A stretch of 64,000 nt of DNA from Cavia porcellus (lineage: Eukaryota; Chordata; Mammalia; Rodentia; Caviidae). The stretch lies in the NCBI RefSeq assembly GCF_034190915.1, contig NW_026947484.1, positions 70,945,482-71,009,481 of the forward strand, read 5' to 3'. The position numbers and the translations under genes are program-made. Positions 36,400-46,440 of this stretch are shown here, piece after piece (position 1 is the stretch's first letter; each line of letters starts with the position of its first letter). The notes beneath the pieces are model-generated. The model made no database searches, was not told the origin of the DNA, and saw only the letters and a list, made by a program, of their open reading frames with translations.

Positions 36400-39300
36400 T
36401 TCTGTTATTACATTAGTTAAGGAATTTTTCCTCTTTTTCTTATTTCCTGGAACTTTTAACCTGAACGAATATTGAGTTTTTCAATTTGTTTTCCCTAGTT
36501 TGTTTGATACAATCATGTGATTATTTTCTTCTGTTTTAGTTTAGTGGATTACATTGATTGATTTTCAGATATTAAGCTAGACTTACATCAAAGGACTAAA
36601 TCATGTTTGGTCATGTCATTTAATTTTTCTAATGCTGCTTCATAAATTGCTAAAATTTTAAGGACTTGTCTATTTTCATGAATTGCTGGTCTTTACTTTT
36701 TTGTTGTTGTTATTGATGATGCTACTTTTGGAACTTTCTTGGTGGATATCAGACAAACACTAACTTCGTATTATACATAGGTAAATGTTATCTCCTCTTC
36801 TGTTTCCTGGAAGAGATTGTGATATGAATTATCCCCTAAATGTTTAGAAGAATTTTCCAAATGACCATTAGGGCCTTCAGATTCCTCCTGTGTGAGTTTT
36901 TAAACTACAAATTCAATTTGCTTGATTATTATAGAAATATTAATTTTATCATATATATCTGTATATAGTTGTAATTTGTGTTTTTATTGGTGAGTTTTGC
37001 AAAAGTTGACATATTTATGTAAGAATTTATCTTTGTAATATGTCTTTATTATCATTTTGAAATTTATAGTGGTTGAGGTAATAATTTTATTTTTATATCA
37101 TAATTTGTGTTGTCTTTTTCTTTGTCAGTATTGAAAAGTTTGATTAATTTTATTGAATTTCCTTGATTTTTCTTGTATTTTCTTGGTTTAAGTTTGATTT
37201 TTTCTATTCTTTGTTTTTTTGTTTTAACCAAATTTATTAATTTATATTTTTAGTTTTTTGAATGAAGCAGTTAGATTATTACATTAAGACTCTTGTTCTT
37301 TTCTAATGTACACATTTATTGTTATAAATTTCTCTCTTGATAATTTTTTATTGTGACCCATAAATTTTAACATATTTTTGTTAATATTTAAGATTTCTTT
37401 CTTTGATTCACAGATTAAGGCTATATTTTAGTTTTCTAGTATTTGCATTTTTTATTTTTCTATTTATTTCTAAATTTATTTCACTGGGTCCATTATATAT
37501 GATTTCAAATTTGTTAAAATCAGTTGAGATTAGTTTTATGACTCAAGATGTGATTCACCTTGTTATATTTCTATGGCTACTTAATAACAATGTTTTGGGC
37601 AGTGTTGGGTGGAATGGTAAATGTAGATTCAACTAAATCTTGTTGATAAATGGTATTGAGTTCAAAATTGTTTTTTTATTTTTTATTTTTGTTTGAGGAA
37701 GAAATATTGAAGTGTTCAAATATAATTATGACTGTTTCACATTTTCAGTCTTTCCTTTAACATATTTTGTACTCTTGTTTGGTTCACACACAATTGAGAT
37801 TACTGTGTCTTCTCAGTAAGGTGGATTAACTTTTTGAACATTAAGCAATATCTCTCTTTGTCTTTTAAGATTTTCTTTTAAGTCTATTTCACCTGTTACA
37901 AATAACACAAGCCTCTCTTTTCCTTTGAAAAATGTTTTCACGAAGTATAATTTTCCCACCATTTTACTTTTAGTTAGCCTGTAACATATTTGAAACAAGT
38001 TTGTTTTGTAAAGTGTACTGCTAGGTCATGTTTCTTTATTTTGATGATCACCATCTTTACATGAAGTATTTGGCCATTTGAATGTAATTATTATTATGTT
38101 AAGAATGACTTGTATTCTATTTTTTATTATTTCTTGTTTTGTCTTTTTTCCCAATTTGTTAATTATGTGAATATTTTTACGACTAAAAGGCTGATTCATG
38201 TGTAATGCTTCAGAACTTACCATTTTGAAAGCTGTTTCTGATTGTGCCTAGATCCTACATTTCATCTCAATCGTTTTCCATAGTCTATGGTGTCAGAATT
38301 TTACCAGTTTCAGTGATGTATGCCAAACTCGGCTCCCTTAGTGTTAATTTACATTATTCTGTTCACAATATAATTTTCTTGTATATGTAGCTACATACAT
38401 TGAGTAATACATGAGGTAGTATTTTTAATTATTTCATCAGTTGTTAAACATAATTCAGAAAATTTAAAAGAAGGAAAGCCTAATGGACTTACTTTGTTTA
38501 CAATATGTTTTTTACTTTCCTGTTCAATCAAGGTTTTCTTTTCTTTATAATTTTCTTTCTTTTTTGACAACTTCCTTCATGTCAAGGCATGTCTGCTGAC
38601 AGCAAATCATTTTAGTTTTTTCTCATCTCACAACTGATTTTCCTTTCCTTCCTATACAGTATTTTTACTAACACAGCATTGAGATTCCTTTATTTCTCCT
38701 TTAATGCTTGAAAAGTAGTGGGCTGCTTCCTCTCATTCTTCTTGGTTTCATCAGAAAACTTATGTTGCATTTTTTGCTCCAAAATATAAAGAATTGTTTT
38801 TCTCCACACAGTTTCAAGGTTTTATGTTTTTCTTTTGTAAATTTTAGAGATTTTTAAATTTTTTCTTAGAGTATATTTCTTTAAATATTCATGTGTATCA
38901 TTTCTTGAAATGTATCTCTCTTGCCAAATCCAAAAATCTTTTTCAGACTTTTTTTGCTTTTGAGCCTCTCTTTAAAGACTTCAGGGACATGAATACTAGC
39001 TAGTATTTTGTTAATTTAATAGGTCTCTGAGGTTCCATTCTTTTTTTTACCTGTTCTTATCTTCTCTCCATTTTTCTGAGTGGATCACTTCTACATTGCT
39101 TTTTTCTAATTCTCTGATTCTTTTCTGTGTTCACCCTGTTTTTCTATTGAAACTATCTTCTGGCCTTTTTCATATCAGTTATTTTATTTTTTTTTTTTTG
39201 TTTCAAATATCTTTTTCTTTATAACTTTTCTTTTCGCTGAGACTTACTTCTTTGTTGCATATTTTTTTTTTTTTTTTGTATACCAGGGATCAAATTTACA

Positions 39301-39560
39301 ATTTTGTGCTTGCTGAGCTAAAATCCCCATGTTGCAGATTTTTTACTATTTATTTTAATCCATTTAATGTGCTTGTTGTTGATCATTGAAGGATATTTAC
39401 TAGAAGATTTAGATACTTATCAGATAATTTTAATTTCCCCATTCTCTACATGCTGTCATCAGCTGATTGTGTTTTGTATCTGCTTCCTATCCTCCTGGTT
39501 CTTGGAATGCTGAATGATTTTTTTAACTTTAAAGTTGACATTTATCTGTTCATATTTTAT
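36400..39560 (-). mobile_element. old L1, antisense, highly diverged
   Basis: T-rich plus strand whose complement follows L1 ORF2 order. The 36500-36615 stretch (ttttagtttagtggattacattgattgatt, then catcaaaggactaaatcatg) mirrors the antisense region just upstream of the catalytic reverse transcriptase core. Later parts are AT-rich and only loosely alignable by eye. No open frame above 80 codons. A tRNA-type SINE is inserted at 39263-39329. Confidence 0.55.
39263..39329 (-). mobile_element. tRNA-type SINE, antisense, with target-site duplication
   Basis: T-rich tail, then gtataccagggatcaaattt, then tgcttgctgagctaaaatcccc, a decayed complement of the tRNA-Ala-type SINE. A near-perfect repeat TGTTGCA(T/G)AT flanks it (39253-39262, 39330-39339). 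The body is short through internal loss. Confidence 0.65.
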
Positions 39561-40515
39561 AAGAACTCTAGAAATTACTTAAACTTGATGTGTTAGCTTC
39601 TTTTTCCTGATACTGCTTCTGCAAGGAAAGAAGAGAAGCATAAATGCTGACTCATTACTGATACAAAGAGGTAGAAATCGATTTTCTTTACTTAGCTTCC
39701 GTTAGCACTGATAAGTACTTCAAGTTCCTCTTTATTGCTGGGCAGGGTGGAAAATCCAAGTTTTGTTGATCTCCACTGTCAAGGTAGTAGATAGACATGG
39801 TCTGATTACAAGCAAGCAATGGCAAACAAAATGATTCTCCTCTAAGATTTCGTTTGATGCAGTTCTAGTGGAGGTGGTCACGGTATACTTGTTACTATTT
39901 AACAGGGATATAAATTCCAGCTCTTACTTGGCCTTCTCTGACACCACTGCAGAGAAAATGCTGAGCTGCTTCCGACTGTCTTGAGGAGAACAGTTTCCCT
40001 ACTCAGCTTTTGTCAGTAGAGTTAGGGTGGGGTATGTGCATGCTCCCCATCCAATCCTGTCCTACGCTATCCAAGTAAAATGCTTGTTGTCTAAAACATT
40101 GTTGCTCTGGTATACTGTCCCGTTCACATTCCTATAACTACAGAAAGAGAGTTTTTGCTATACTCATTGATATTTCTGTACTGCTAGTTATTTCAGATCT
40201 AATCTACTATGTATGTGGCATAAAGAAAACCAAGTATACTCAGCACAATGTCTCTTTAATCCTTGAAGTTGTTGGTCTGGATTCCTTCTCTCTGTCTTTC
40301 AGAGTTTGCTTGTGTTTGTTTTACATCATGATTTCAACTGCACTTATGGCAATAGTAGTGAAAATATGTCTACTTCCCAAAGTAGAACTCTTGGGGATGT
40401 ATTTTGAATGATCATAAAATAAAAATTTAGTTTAAATTTTAAATATTCTAACCAGAGGGGAATCTCATTACTATAGGCCACACTTCAATATCTCTTGAAT
40501 CTTAATTATTTTCTA
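39561..40515. other. no gene seen
   Basis: Mixed-composition DNA, no supported feature. Confidence 0.35.
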
Positions 40516-40980
40516 GGTCTTCTGCAGAAAAGATTTATTTTGGCAGATATTTACTGTGGGTGGTGTCCAAATTATTTGGTTTAGTCAAATAATCCCAAAT
40601 GCTGGAGGTTTACAACAGTGATTTTTATCTCTTCTTAGATGATCTTCAGGTCAGCTATGGTTCTAATTATACTTGAGTGTCAGACTCAAGTTTTTGATCC
40701 AAGACTGTGAATCTGTTCCACTTGTTCTCTCATTCTGGAACTAGGGCTAAATGAGACTTGTCTTATGTAGACTATTTTTCATGGCAAAAGCAGCCATAAG
40801 AAACCAATGGATATACGCCATGACTATTATTGTGTTTTAGTACTGGTACATGGTTTTACTTATTTTGAAGGGGCCGAAGCAAGTCATATGGCCAAACTCG
40901 ATCAATTAGATGGAGAAGTATAGTCCTTTTAGCAGGGACAGACAAGCCATGCTGTAAAGCTGAAGCTATACACCATTCAA
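40516..40980. repeat. old mammalian interspersed repeat, family not named
   Basis: The order of phrases (gatcttcaggtcagctatgg; ccacttgttctctcattctgg; catggcaaaagcagccataag; ggggccgaagcaagtcatatggcc) feels like a common mammal-wide repeat, but I cannot name its family with certainty. Confidence 0.35.
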
Positions 40981-41019
40981 AGGAATATCTGCGCGCCTGA
41001 ATCTTATAACCTAAACAAC

Positions 41020-41025
41020 TAATAC
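41020..41025. repeat. provirus target-site duplication, left copy
   Basis: TAATAC, directly left of the LTR terminus. A perfect copy follows the other LTR. A 6-bp duplication is typical of class II (betaretrovirus-like) integrases. Confidence 0.93.
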
Positions 41026-41505
41026 TGTCGATGTCCGCTCCCGGCCGGCAGGAAGGACACACGACAAAGTCTGGCAGTGGACAACCTTTTCTTTTTATTT
41101 TCCTTCTCCGTACAGCCTGCCCTGGGATCGCTCCCAGCCGAAGCCTCCTCTGGTCCGCTCCCCGCGGCTCCTTCCGGGCTTCGCTCCGAAGCCTCTACCG
41201 GTCCGCTCTCCGCGGCTCCTTTTGGGCTTTTACTTCCGGGCTTCTACCTGGCTTCTTCTTCCGCCCAGGGGTGGCACCGGTATATATACGGGTACAGTGT
41301 CCAATCATGTTAAAGTAAGCAAGGCAAGCTGATTGGCTAACATCATCAGTTGCCAGGCAGACTATATTGTTGAGCGGGTTGTTTACGCGGTAAGCAGGAA
41401 ACTAACATATTCGATGGGAGGGGTAATCTACCCCAGGCTTTGCTCTTTACCACAGGCCGCACGTCCGCCGCGCAAGGCGAGCTATCACAGACGCGGCTCC
41501 CAACA
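41026..41505 (-). repeat. 3' LTR (480 bp)
   Basis: Ends are TG...CA. On the minus strand: U3 from 41505 with a CCAAT box (complement of gctgattggc at about 41329), a TATA box at 41281-41288, R with one copy of the 48-bp GC-rich unit (41171-41218), and a polyadenylation signal AATAAA at 41094-41099. Apart from the missing second unit it reads the same as the other LTR. Confidence 0.95.
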
Positions 41506-41526
41506 TCTCCCCCTATTTTATTTTTT
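41506..41526 (-). other. polypurine tract
   Basis: On the minus strand an A-rich run followed by TAGGGGGAGA lies directly against the LTR start (TGTTGGG). This is the priming site for plus-strand DNA synthesis in retroviruses. Confidence 0.85.
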
Positions 41527-42009
41527 ATGAATGTGCGCATCGTAGCCCTTCCTGGACTGGGTGCAGAGGCTTATGCCCTATGTGTAGGCCCACCGTAGGT
41601 CCTTGGCTTAGACCCTGGTTGGCCATGCCATGGTCTGCCAAGGCCCTGAGGCCCTCGTCCTTTTTCTAGGGCCAGGCACAAACTGGACGGAACCTGGATG
41701 CACACAAGCTTGCACTCATTTTCTCTCCGTAAAGAAATCCCCTCGGAGAGAAATTTAGACCTGGGCAGCATCTAACAGTCCAGCGGCTTACGTGCAGGAT
41801 GGGGTAGGGCCTGGCTTAGGTCGAGTCGTGCTGGGGAGGCACGCTCTTACCCGTCATTGACTCACCTACCCTGCTGTGTATTGTCACCTTATGGAGGAGA
41901 ATGAGGGATGCCCGCCATATCTAGACTCGGTCGTGGGCCAATTGAGCAAGCCATGCATATGCCTGAGGATCTTCTTGTCCATTTCGGGCTACCGCTATTT
42001 CTATTCATC
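41527..42009 (-). other. noncoding 3' internal region of the provirus
   Basis: Between the end of the pol fragment and the polypurine tract. Frames are short (66 codons at 41571-41771) and show no envelope signature, signal peptide or membrane segment. It may be env remnant or 3' noncoding sequence as in env-less IAP elements. Confidence 0.6.
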
Positions 42010-42234
42010 TTATTGGTTGGTCTGTGATGGATCTCCAGTAGGGCAGGTCTGATCTTCAGTCGAGGGCTTTGTTGCCCGTGTCAGTCTCTCCGGTATCCAC
42101 AGTGGTTCTCGTCCCGATTCCTGTGGGAAAACACAAACCGCGCCTCGGTTCCAGCTGACCACTGGATCCGGGCCCATCCATTGTCCTGTCATAGATAACC
42201 GCGCCTTTGGAGGCAGGCCTTGGCTTACTCCCCC
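42010..42234 (-). pseudogene. pol: pol 3' end: integrase C-terminal fragment
   Basis: Integrase joins viral DNA to the host genome. Only the C-terminal DNA-binding (SH3-like) tail remains: [10 protein letters not shown], then W..GAVCVF, then [10 protein letters not shown], the pattern of betaretroviral/IAP integrase ends. The frame is open leftwards from the SINE boundary at about 42234 through the methionine at 42192 to the stop at 42010-42012. The HHCC and DDE catalytic parts are missing, so it is inactive. Confidence 0.8.
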
Positions 42235-42370
42235 TTTTTGTTTTTTATTTTTTATTTTTTATTTTTATCTTTTTCGTTTTTTTTTTTTTTTTATTGGTAC
42301 CAGGGATCGAACTGGCGATTGCCTGCTTACAAGGCAGGCGCTTATGCCGCTAAGCTAAATCCCCAGCCCC
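42235..42370 (-). mobile_element. tRNA-Ala-type SINE at the gag/pol deletion junction
   Basis: Minus strand: GGGGCTGGGGATTTAGCTTAGC, a GCCTGC/GCAGGC stem, B-box-like AGTTCGATCC, then an A-rich tail with AAAAACGAAAAAGAT and (AAAAAT)n. It shares the provirus orientation. Its 5' end abuts gag and its A-tail abuts pol. No target-site duplication of 6 bp or more is seen between the two sides, unlike the copies at 46.3, 48.7, 50.5 and 61.2 kb. Confidence 0.9.
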
Positions 42371-43262
42371 CATTTCCTCGACCGGCGTTTTTCTCAGCCT
42401 GCTCGGCAGAGAACTCTGTGTACCAGGCTCGCCAATCCAGGTAACTACCCGAGGGCAGACACGCCTTTGCCAGCTGAATCCAGTCCGCGGGGGTGAGGGG
42501 CCCAGAAGACAGATTCTCCAGCATGGCAATGGTGTAAGGCGCAGTCGGCCCAAAGGTTGTAACTGCATTTTTAAGTTCTCTAATCTGCTTTATCTCAAAA
42601 GGCTCCCATACATTGCGTCCCTGGCCCATAGCTACTTGTACAGGAAATATCCCGTAGGGGCCACTATCTATCCCAGGTGGATGTACCTCATGAGACAAGC
42701 GTCCCCCCTGCCAAAGCCGCCTGTAAAAATACCGACCCACCGGCGGCGGAGCATAAGACAGCGGCCGTGATTGGGCGGAAAATGGGGGCCCGTGCATCAC
42801 TTCCTGTTCTGGCGAAAGGGGAGAGAGCTCCCAGGCGGCCGCCTCGTGGCGAGGAATCGCCTCCGGAAACGGCCCCCAAGGTGGGGCGGAAGGCTTCGCC
42901 TCCCTCTCGCGCCGGGGAGCGCTCAGGAGCTCTCTACTCCTCCGCAGACCAGGTTGAGCAGAGCGCAATTCGCGGGGCAACGCTGGAAAAGAACCCTGCG
43001 ACTCCTTATTGAGCGATTTAGGCTCCTGACAGCTGGTCTCTTTGGCCTCCTTGCCATTCAACTTTCCCTCGTCCTCGGAGTCAGACGACTCCGAGGCTAG
43101 AGCCCCGTCCTCCTCCTTAGCATCCTTGTTCCCCTTGACGGACCCCTCTCGGGAGCTCCCTGACTGGGCCTGCTCAGATACCCTGCGTACTTTTGTAAGC
43201 TCTTGAGAGCTTTCTCCACAACCACCCTCGCTCTTAGTGTTGCTACCTAACATGTTTCCCAT
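42342..43262 (-). pseudogene. gag: Gag polyprotein, truncated in capsid, ends in SINE
   Basis: Gag builds the retroviral particle. This 306-residue frame starts at ATG 43262 with MGNMLGS, which fits N-myristoylation of a glycine in second position. Residues about 10-110 are charged and Ser/Glu-rich, about 120-180 Pro-rich. GIFPVQV near 204-210 looks like the protease site before capsid, with Pro207 as the capsid N-terminus. Capsid helices follow (PFEIKQIRELKNAV; LTPADWIQLAKACL) up to about residue 297. The last nine residues are SINE-encoded and end at its stop. The capsid C-terminal domain and nucleocapsid zinc knuckles are missing. A compact helical matrix core is not evident, so part of matrix may also be lost. 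Confidence 0.88.
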
Positions 43263-43280
43263 CTTTTAATATGTTACTCA

Positions 43281-43281
43281 C
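43281..43281 (-). other. candidate splice donor before gag
   Basis: On the minus strand CGCG/GTGAGT, with the G of GT at about 43281, about 18 bases ahead of the gag ATG. Good donor consensus but use is unproven. Confidence 0.35.
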
Positions 43282-43383
43282 CGCGTGAGGCCCAAGGAAT
43301 CCGCCACTTACGCGTGAGCCTGAGGGGAGTCTAAAAGCCCTGTAGGTGCGCGCCACCCAGAGCCCAGGCTTATCCCCAACTCA

Positions 43384-43384
43384 C
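43384..43384 (-). other. candidate major splice donor in leader
   Basis: On the minus strand GAGACAG/GTGAGT, a near-perfect donor in the leader between primer-binding site and gag. It is positioned as retroviral major donors are. Confidence 0.5.
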
Positions 43385-43442
43385 CTGTCTCGCAGCTCTG
43401 TACTGGAGCGTTGTCCACTTCCACGTCTCGGGGGTGATCAGT

Positions 43443-43460
43443 CCCCGGGCGGGCCTCCAA
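43443..43460 (-). other. candidate tRNA primer-binding site
   Basis: Immediately inside the 5' LTR the minus strand reads TTTGGAGGCCCGCCCGGGGA. The 18 bases from TGG agree with a tRNA-Pro-type site at about 13 positions, better than the tRNA-Phe site usual for mouse IAP. The match is imperfect, so primer identity is open. Confidence 0.45.
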
Positions 43461-43461
43461 A

Positions 43462-43989
43462 TGTCGATGTCCGCTCCCGGCCGGCAGGAAGGACACACGA
43501 CAAAGTCTGGCAGTGGACAACCTTTTCTTTTTATTTTCCTTCTCCGTACAGCCTGCCCTGGGATCGCTCCCAGCCGAAGCCTCCTCTGGTCCGCTCCCCG
43601 CGGCTCCTTCCGGGCTTCGCTCCGAAGCCTCTACCGGTCCGCTCTCCGCGGCTCCTTCCGGGCTTCGCTCCGAAGCCTCTACCGGTCCGCTCTCCGCGGC
43701 TCCTTTTGGGCTTTTACTTCCGGGCTTCTACCTGGCTTCTTCTTCCGCCCAGGGGTGGCACCGGTATATATACGGGTACAGTGTCCAATCATGTTAAAGT
43801 AAGCAAGGCAAGCTGATTGGCTAACATCATCAGTTGCCAGGCAGACTATATTGTTGAGCGGGTTGTTTACGCGGTAAGCAGGAAACTAACATATTCGATG
43901 GGAGGGGTAATCTACCCCAGGCTTTGCTCTTTACCACAGGCCGCACGTCCGCCGCGCAAGGCGAGCTATCACAGACGCGGCTCCCAACA
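43462..43989 (-). repeat. 5' LTR (528 bp)
   Basis: TG...CA ends. TATA box at 43765-43772, AATAAA at 43530-43535, two full copies of the 48-bp GC-rich unit at 43607-43654 and 43655-43702. Otherwise the same base sequence as the 480-bp LTR. Plus-strand frames of 94-156 codons across it are LTR shadows. Confidence 0.95.
43607..43702. repeat. 48-bp tandem duplication in the 5' LTR
   Basis: Two exact 48-bp units, each with GGGCTTCGCTCCGAAGCC at its core, itself a near-palindrome. The partner LTR has a single unit. A diverged partial unit lies just upstream in both. Confidence 0.95.
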
Positions 43990-43995
43990 TAATAC
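43990..43995. repeat. provirus target-site duplication, right copy
   Basis: TAATAC, identical to 41020-41025. Confidence 0.93.
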
Positions 43996-44105
43996 TAAAG
44001 TAACAATATGCAGTGTATTAACTAGTGTTAATTTCCTACTATTTTTAAAAAAATTCTGTATAATTTCTTTTTGTCTGTTTTGCTTTTCAAAAATAAAAAA
44101 ACAAG
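43996..44105 (+). mobile_element. half-L1 3' tail, copy 2 (split by the provirus)
   Basis: gtgtattaactagtgttaat, then attctgtataatttctttttg, then ttttgcttttcaaaaataaa and an A-rich end, matching the half-L1 end at 28060-28165. The short stretch left of the provirus (about 41001-41025, aacctaaacaactaatac) matches the part just upstream in copy 1 (aacttgaacaactatttc), so the provirus landed within this copy. Confidence 0.65.
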
Positions 44106-45434
44106 GATTACCTAGATAAATGTAAAATTTTCATTAAAAAATAATCAGAAAAGTCTCAGTCTCTTCATTGATTGGAAAGAAATCCAAATTCATTTAGTAA
44201 ATAGGCTAGAATACAGAATGTGTTAAATTACATTTCATGTTCAAGATGTAAAACCCACCAAGACCAAAAAAAAAAAATGGTTTGATGTTACACTATGAAA
44301 TTTTCACACTTGTTAAAAAATGTAAAAATAACCAGTAATTAACTTAAAGTATCAAGTAGGTCACTCAGACTTATGTTAGTTATCAGTCTAATTCTTTTTA
44401 TATAAATATCATGAAAGTTTTCTCCAGGCTAGCCCTTTACCACCTACTAATATTTTATTTTGCATTCCCAAATCTCCATTGATAGGCAGATATATCTTCA
44501 GAGACAGAAAGATCTCTAAAGATATCCATACATTCCATTGTCTCATAAAATTTTACATTAAGGCCAAACACAGAATAATTCATATAATGATAGCGAGGGG
44601 GAGGATTTTTAGGCAGCTGGAGTGAGAAGAAAAATTAGAAAGAACATGTTCTCTACTGGGAACTATTTTAAGTAAAGAATCTGGGGCAAAATTTTACATA
44701 GCTGCTTCTTTCTAAATGAGTGGATTGATTCCTATCTCTACAAATTCAGTAGTGAGCTCACGTGAATCCCACATAAAGGATTCTAGCCCAAAGGATTCTA
44801 GCCATGCAGTGCAATAGGAAATAGTATAGTTTGTATGGCTTAATGTTTAGTCAAAATATCTTGTTATTTGATGATAATTACATGTGGATTGTGCTAATTA
44901 CATTTGTTGATACATGACCAGTTCAAATAAATAGAATTAAATACTTTCATTGTTCAAAAGTACTCTGCACAGTTGTAGTAAAAAATATTAATGTAGTCTG
45001 ATCCTGTTATTCCCTTTCAACTTCTTGCTTGAAAAACTCCAGGGATGATGAAATACTATTGCTTATAGTTATAAGAAAGAATGTTTTGCAACCCTTTGGG
45101 GAAGACAACTAGAGGGAGAAAAATAAAGCAGACAAATAAGGAAATCGATATTTGCCAAATGTGAAGGAGACTAAGAGATGGAGGAAGGTTGGAAGGGAAG
45201 GGAATGTGAAAAGAAGTATGATGTATCATACACATGGACCAATTACTTACAATGAGTGTATTCATGACATATTACAGAAATGTAATAATAAAATAAGAAA
45301 ACAAATAATATGTGCAATTCTTACAGAAACATTCTGATATCATGTTGAAATTTGCTTTTTTAAAAATTTCCACCTAGTATTATAATAGAAATTGCCTTAA
45401 TTAATTTTGTGGGCTTTGAAATGCAATTCCTGAC
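44106..45434. other. no gene seen
   Basis: AT-rich intergenic DNA without a recognised element. Confidence 0.4.
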
Positions 45435-45695
45435 ATCTACAACAACTCTAAGGAGGAAATGTTTATTCGGGTTGCCAATTTATAGAGGGTTCAGTTCATA
45501 GTCAGTTGGCTCCCTGTCAGGGCAGCGTGGCAGAGGGCATCAGCTCATTCTACAGCAGACAGGAAGCAGGGAGACGTCAAGGAAGGGGGAGGGGAGGAGA
45601 CACACCTGTCCAGGCCACGCCCCCAGTGACCCACCTCCACTCACCAGGCTTTGACTCCTAAAGTGGCATTTACCTATATACTTACGAGTGGATTA
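45435..45695 (-). mobile_element. MaLR LTR, antisense, partial
   Basis: aaggaggaaatgtttattcg, then gagggttcagttcatagtcag, ttggctccctgtcagggcagcg, and a GC-rich cacctgtccaggccacgccc block. Same family type as at 2.3 kb. Confidence 0.6.
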
Positions 45696-45785
45696 TTCCA
45701 CTGATAAGAATCACACTATTATGATCTAATTGTCTCCCCAATGTCCCACACATGAGTACGCGTTGTTGTTGGGGGATGTCCAGAT

Positions 45786-45816
45786 ATAAACAACAACAGC
45801 AGCAGCAGCAACAACA
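45786..45816. repeat. (CAA/CAG)n trinucleotide repeat
   Basis: Mixed CAA and CAG units, about ten in all. Confidence 0.85.
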
Positions 45817-46323
45817 ATCTTATCAGGTAAACATGATGAGTGCTTAAACTTTCTCAAAGCCAACTAAATCTATGTAATATTTAATTAATTTATTAGACAC
45901 TAATTAGATATCACACAACTGATACATTAATATATTGTGACTAGATTCAGATTTATGAAAATATTAACGGGGAAAACAGGACAGATTATACGCTACCGGG
46001 AAAATATGGTGAAGAGACACAAATGTTTTAAAAGTGTACTTGATATAGATTGTAAATTCTAAATAAAATTCTAACCCGTAAATTGGGGCAGAAGAATAAG
46101 AAGCAAGGTTGTAACTGAAACATACTAAAATGGATGTAGTTGTGAGAGAAGACAACACTCAAAGGATCCTCTCATAAGTCACTGGGAGTTGCCATAATAG
46201 AAATCACATAACTGCGTGATATGTATTTCCCATTTTGGTAGATGCTAGAAACAAAAGATCAAAATATCATCTTGACTGGTTTCTACTGAGACCTTACTTC
46301 CTGGCACAGAAACCTGTATTAAG
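45817..46323. other. no gene seen
   Basis: AT-rich, no recognised feature. Confidence 0.4.
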
Positions 46324-46333
46324 AAGTGATATC

Positions 46334-46440
46334 GGGGCTGGGGATTTAGCTCAGCGGCATAAGCGCCTGCCTTGCAAGCAGGCAGTTGTGAGTTCGATCC
46401 CCGGTACCGATAAAAACGAAAAAGACAAAAAAAAAAAAAA
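46334..46440 (+). mobile_element. tRNA-Ala-type SINE, young, with target-site duplication
   Basis: GGGGCTGGGGATTTAGCTCAGC, anticodon-like loop CTTGCAA within a 6-bp stem, B-box GAGTTCGATCC, tail GATAAAAACGAAAAAGAC and poly(A). Flanked by the perfect repeat AAGTGATATC (46324-46333, 46441-46450). Its tRNA-like half is intact in sequence, so this is close to a source copy. No CCA or mature 3' acceptor is present, so it is a SINE and not a tRNA gene. Confidence 0.95.

Larger units (their letters stand above)
41026..43989 (-). mobile_element. young internally deleted class II ERV provirus (IAP/ERVK-like)
   Basis: Minus-strand provirus with complete LTRs at both ends, a primer-binding-site candidate, a leader with splice donors, a partial gag, a SINE, the tail of pol, a noncoding 3' region and a polypurine tract. 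The LTR start on the minus strand, TGTTGGGAGCCGCG, is that of IAP-like elements. The LTRs read as identical except for one 48-bp unit, and the TSD is perfect, so integration is recent. Protease, reverse transcriptase, most of integrase, env and part of gag are absent, so it cannot move without help. It sits inside a half-L1 3' tail. Confidence 0.93.

Noticed and set aside
42677..43100. 111- and 109-codon plus-strand frames
   Set aside because: Shadows of the GC-rich gag reading frame on the opposite strand.
43346..43816. 156- and 122-codon plus-strand frames over the 5' LTR
   Set aside because: Antisense to the LTR; the repeated segments are the 48-bp tandem units. The same peptides appear at the other LTR.
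46334..46410. A tRNA-Ala gene (TGC anticodon-like loop)
   Set aside because: Target-site duplication, A-rich tail and several sister copies show a SINE; the acceptor stem does not close properly.
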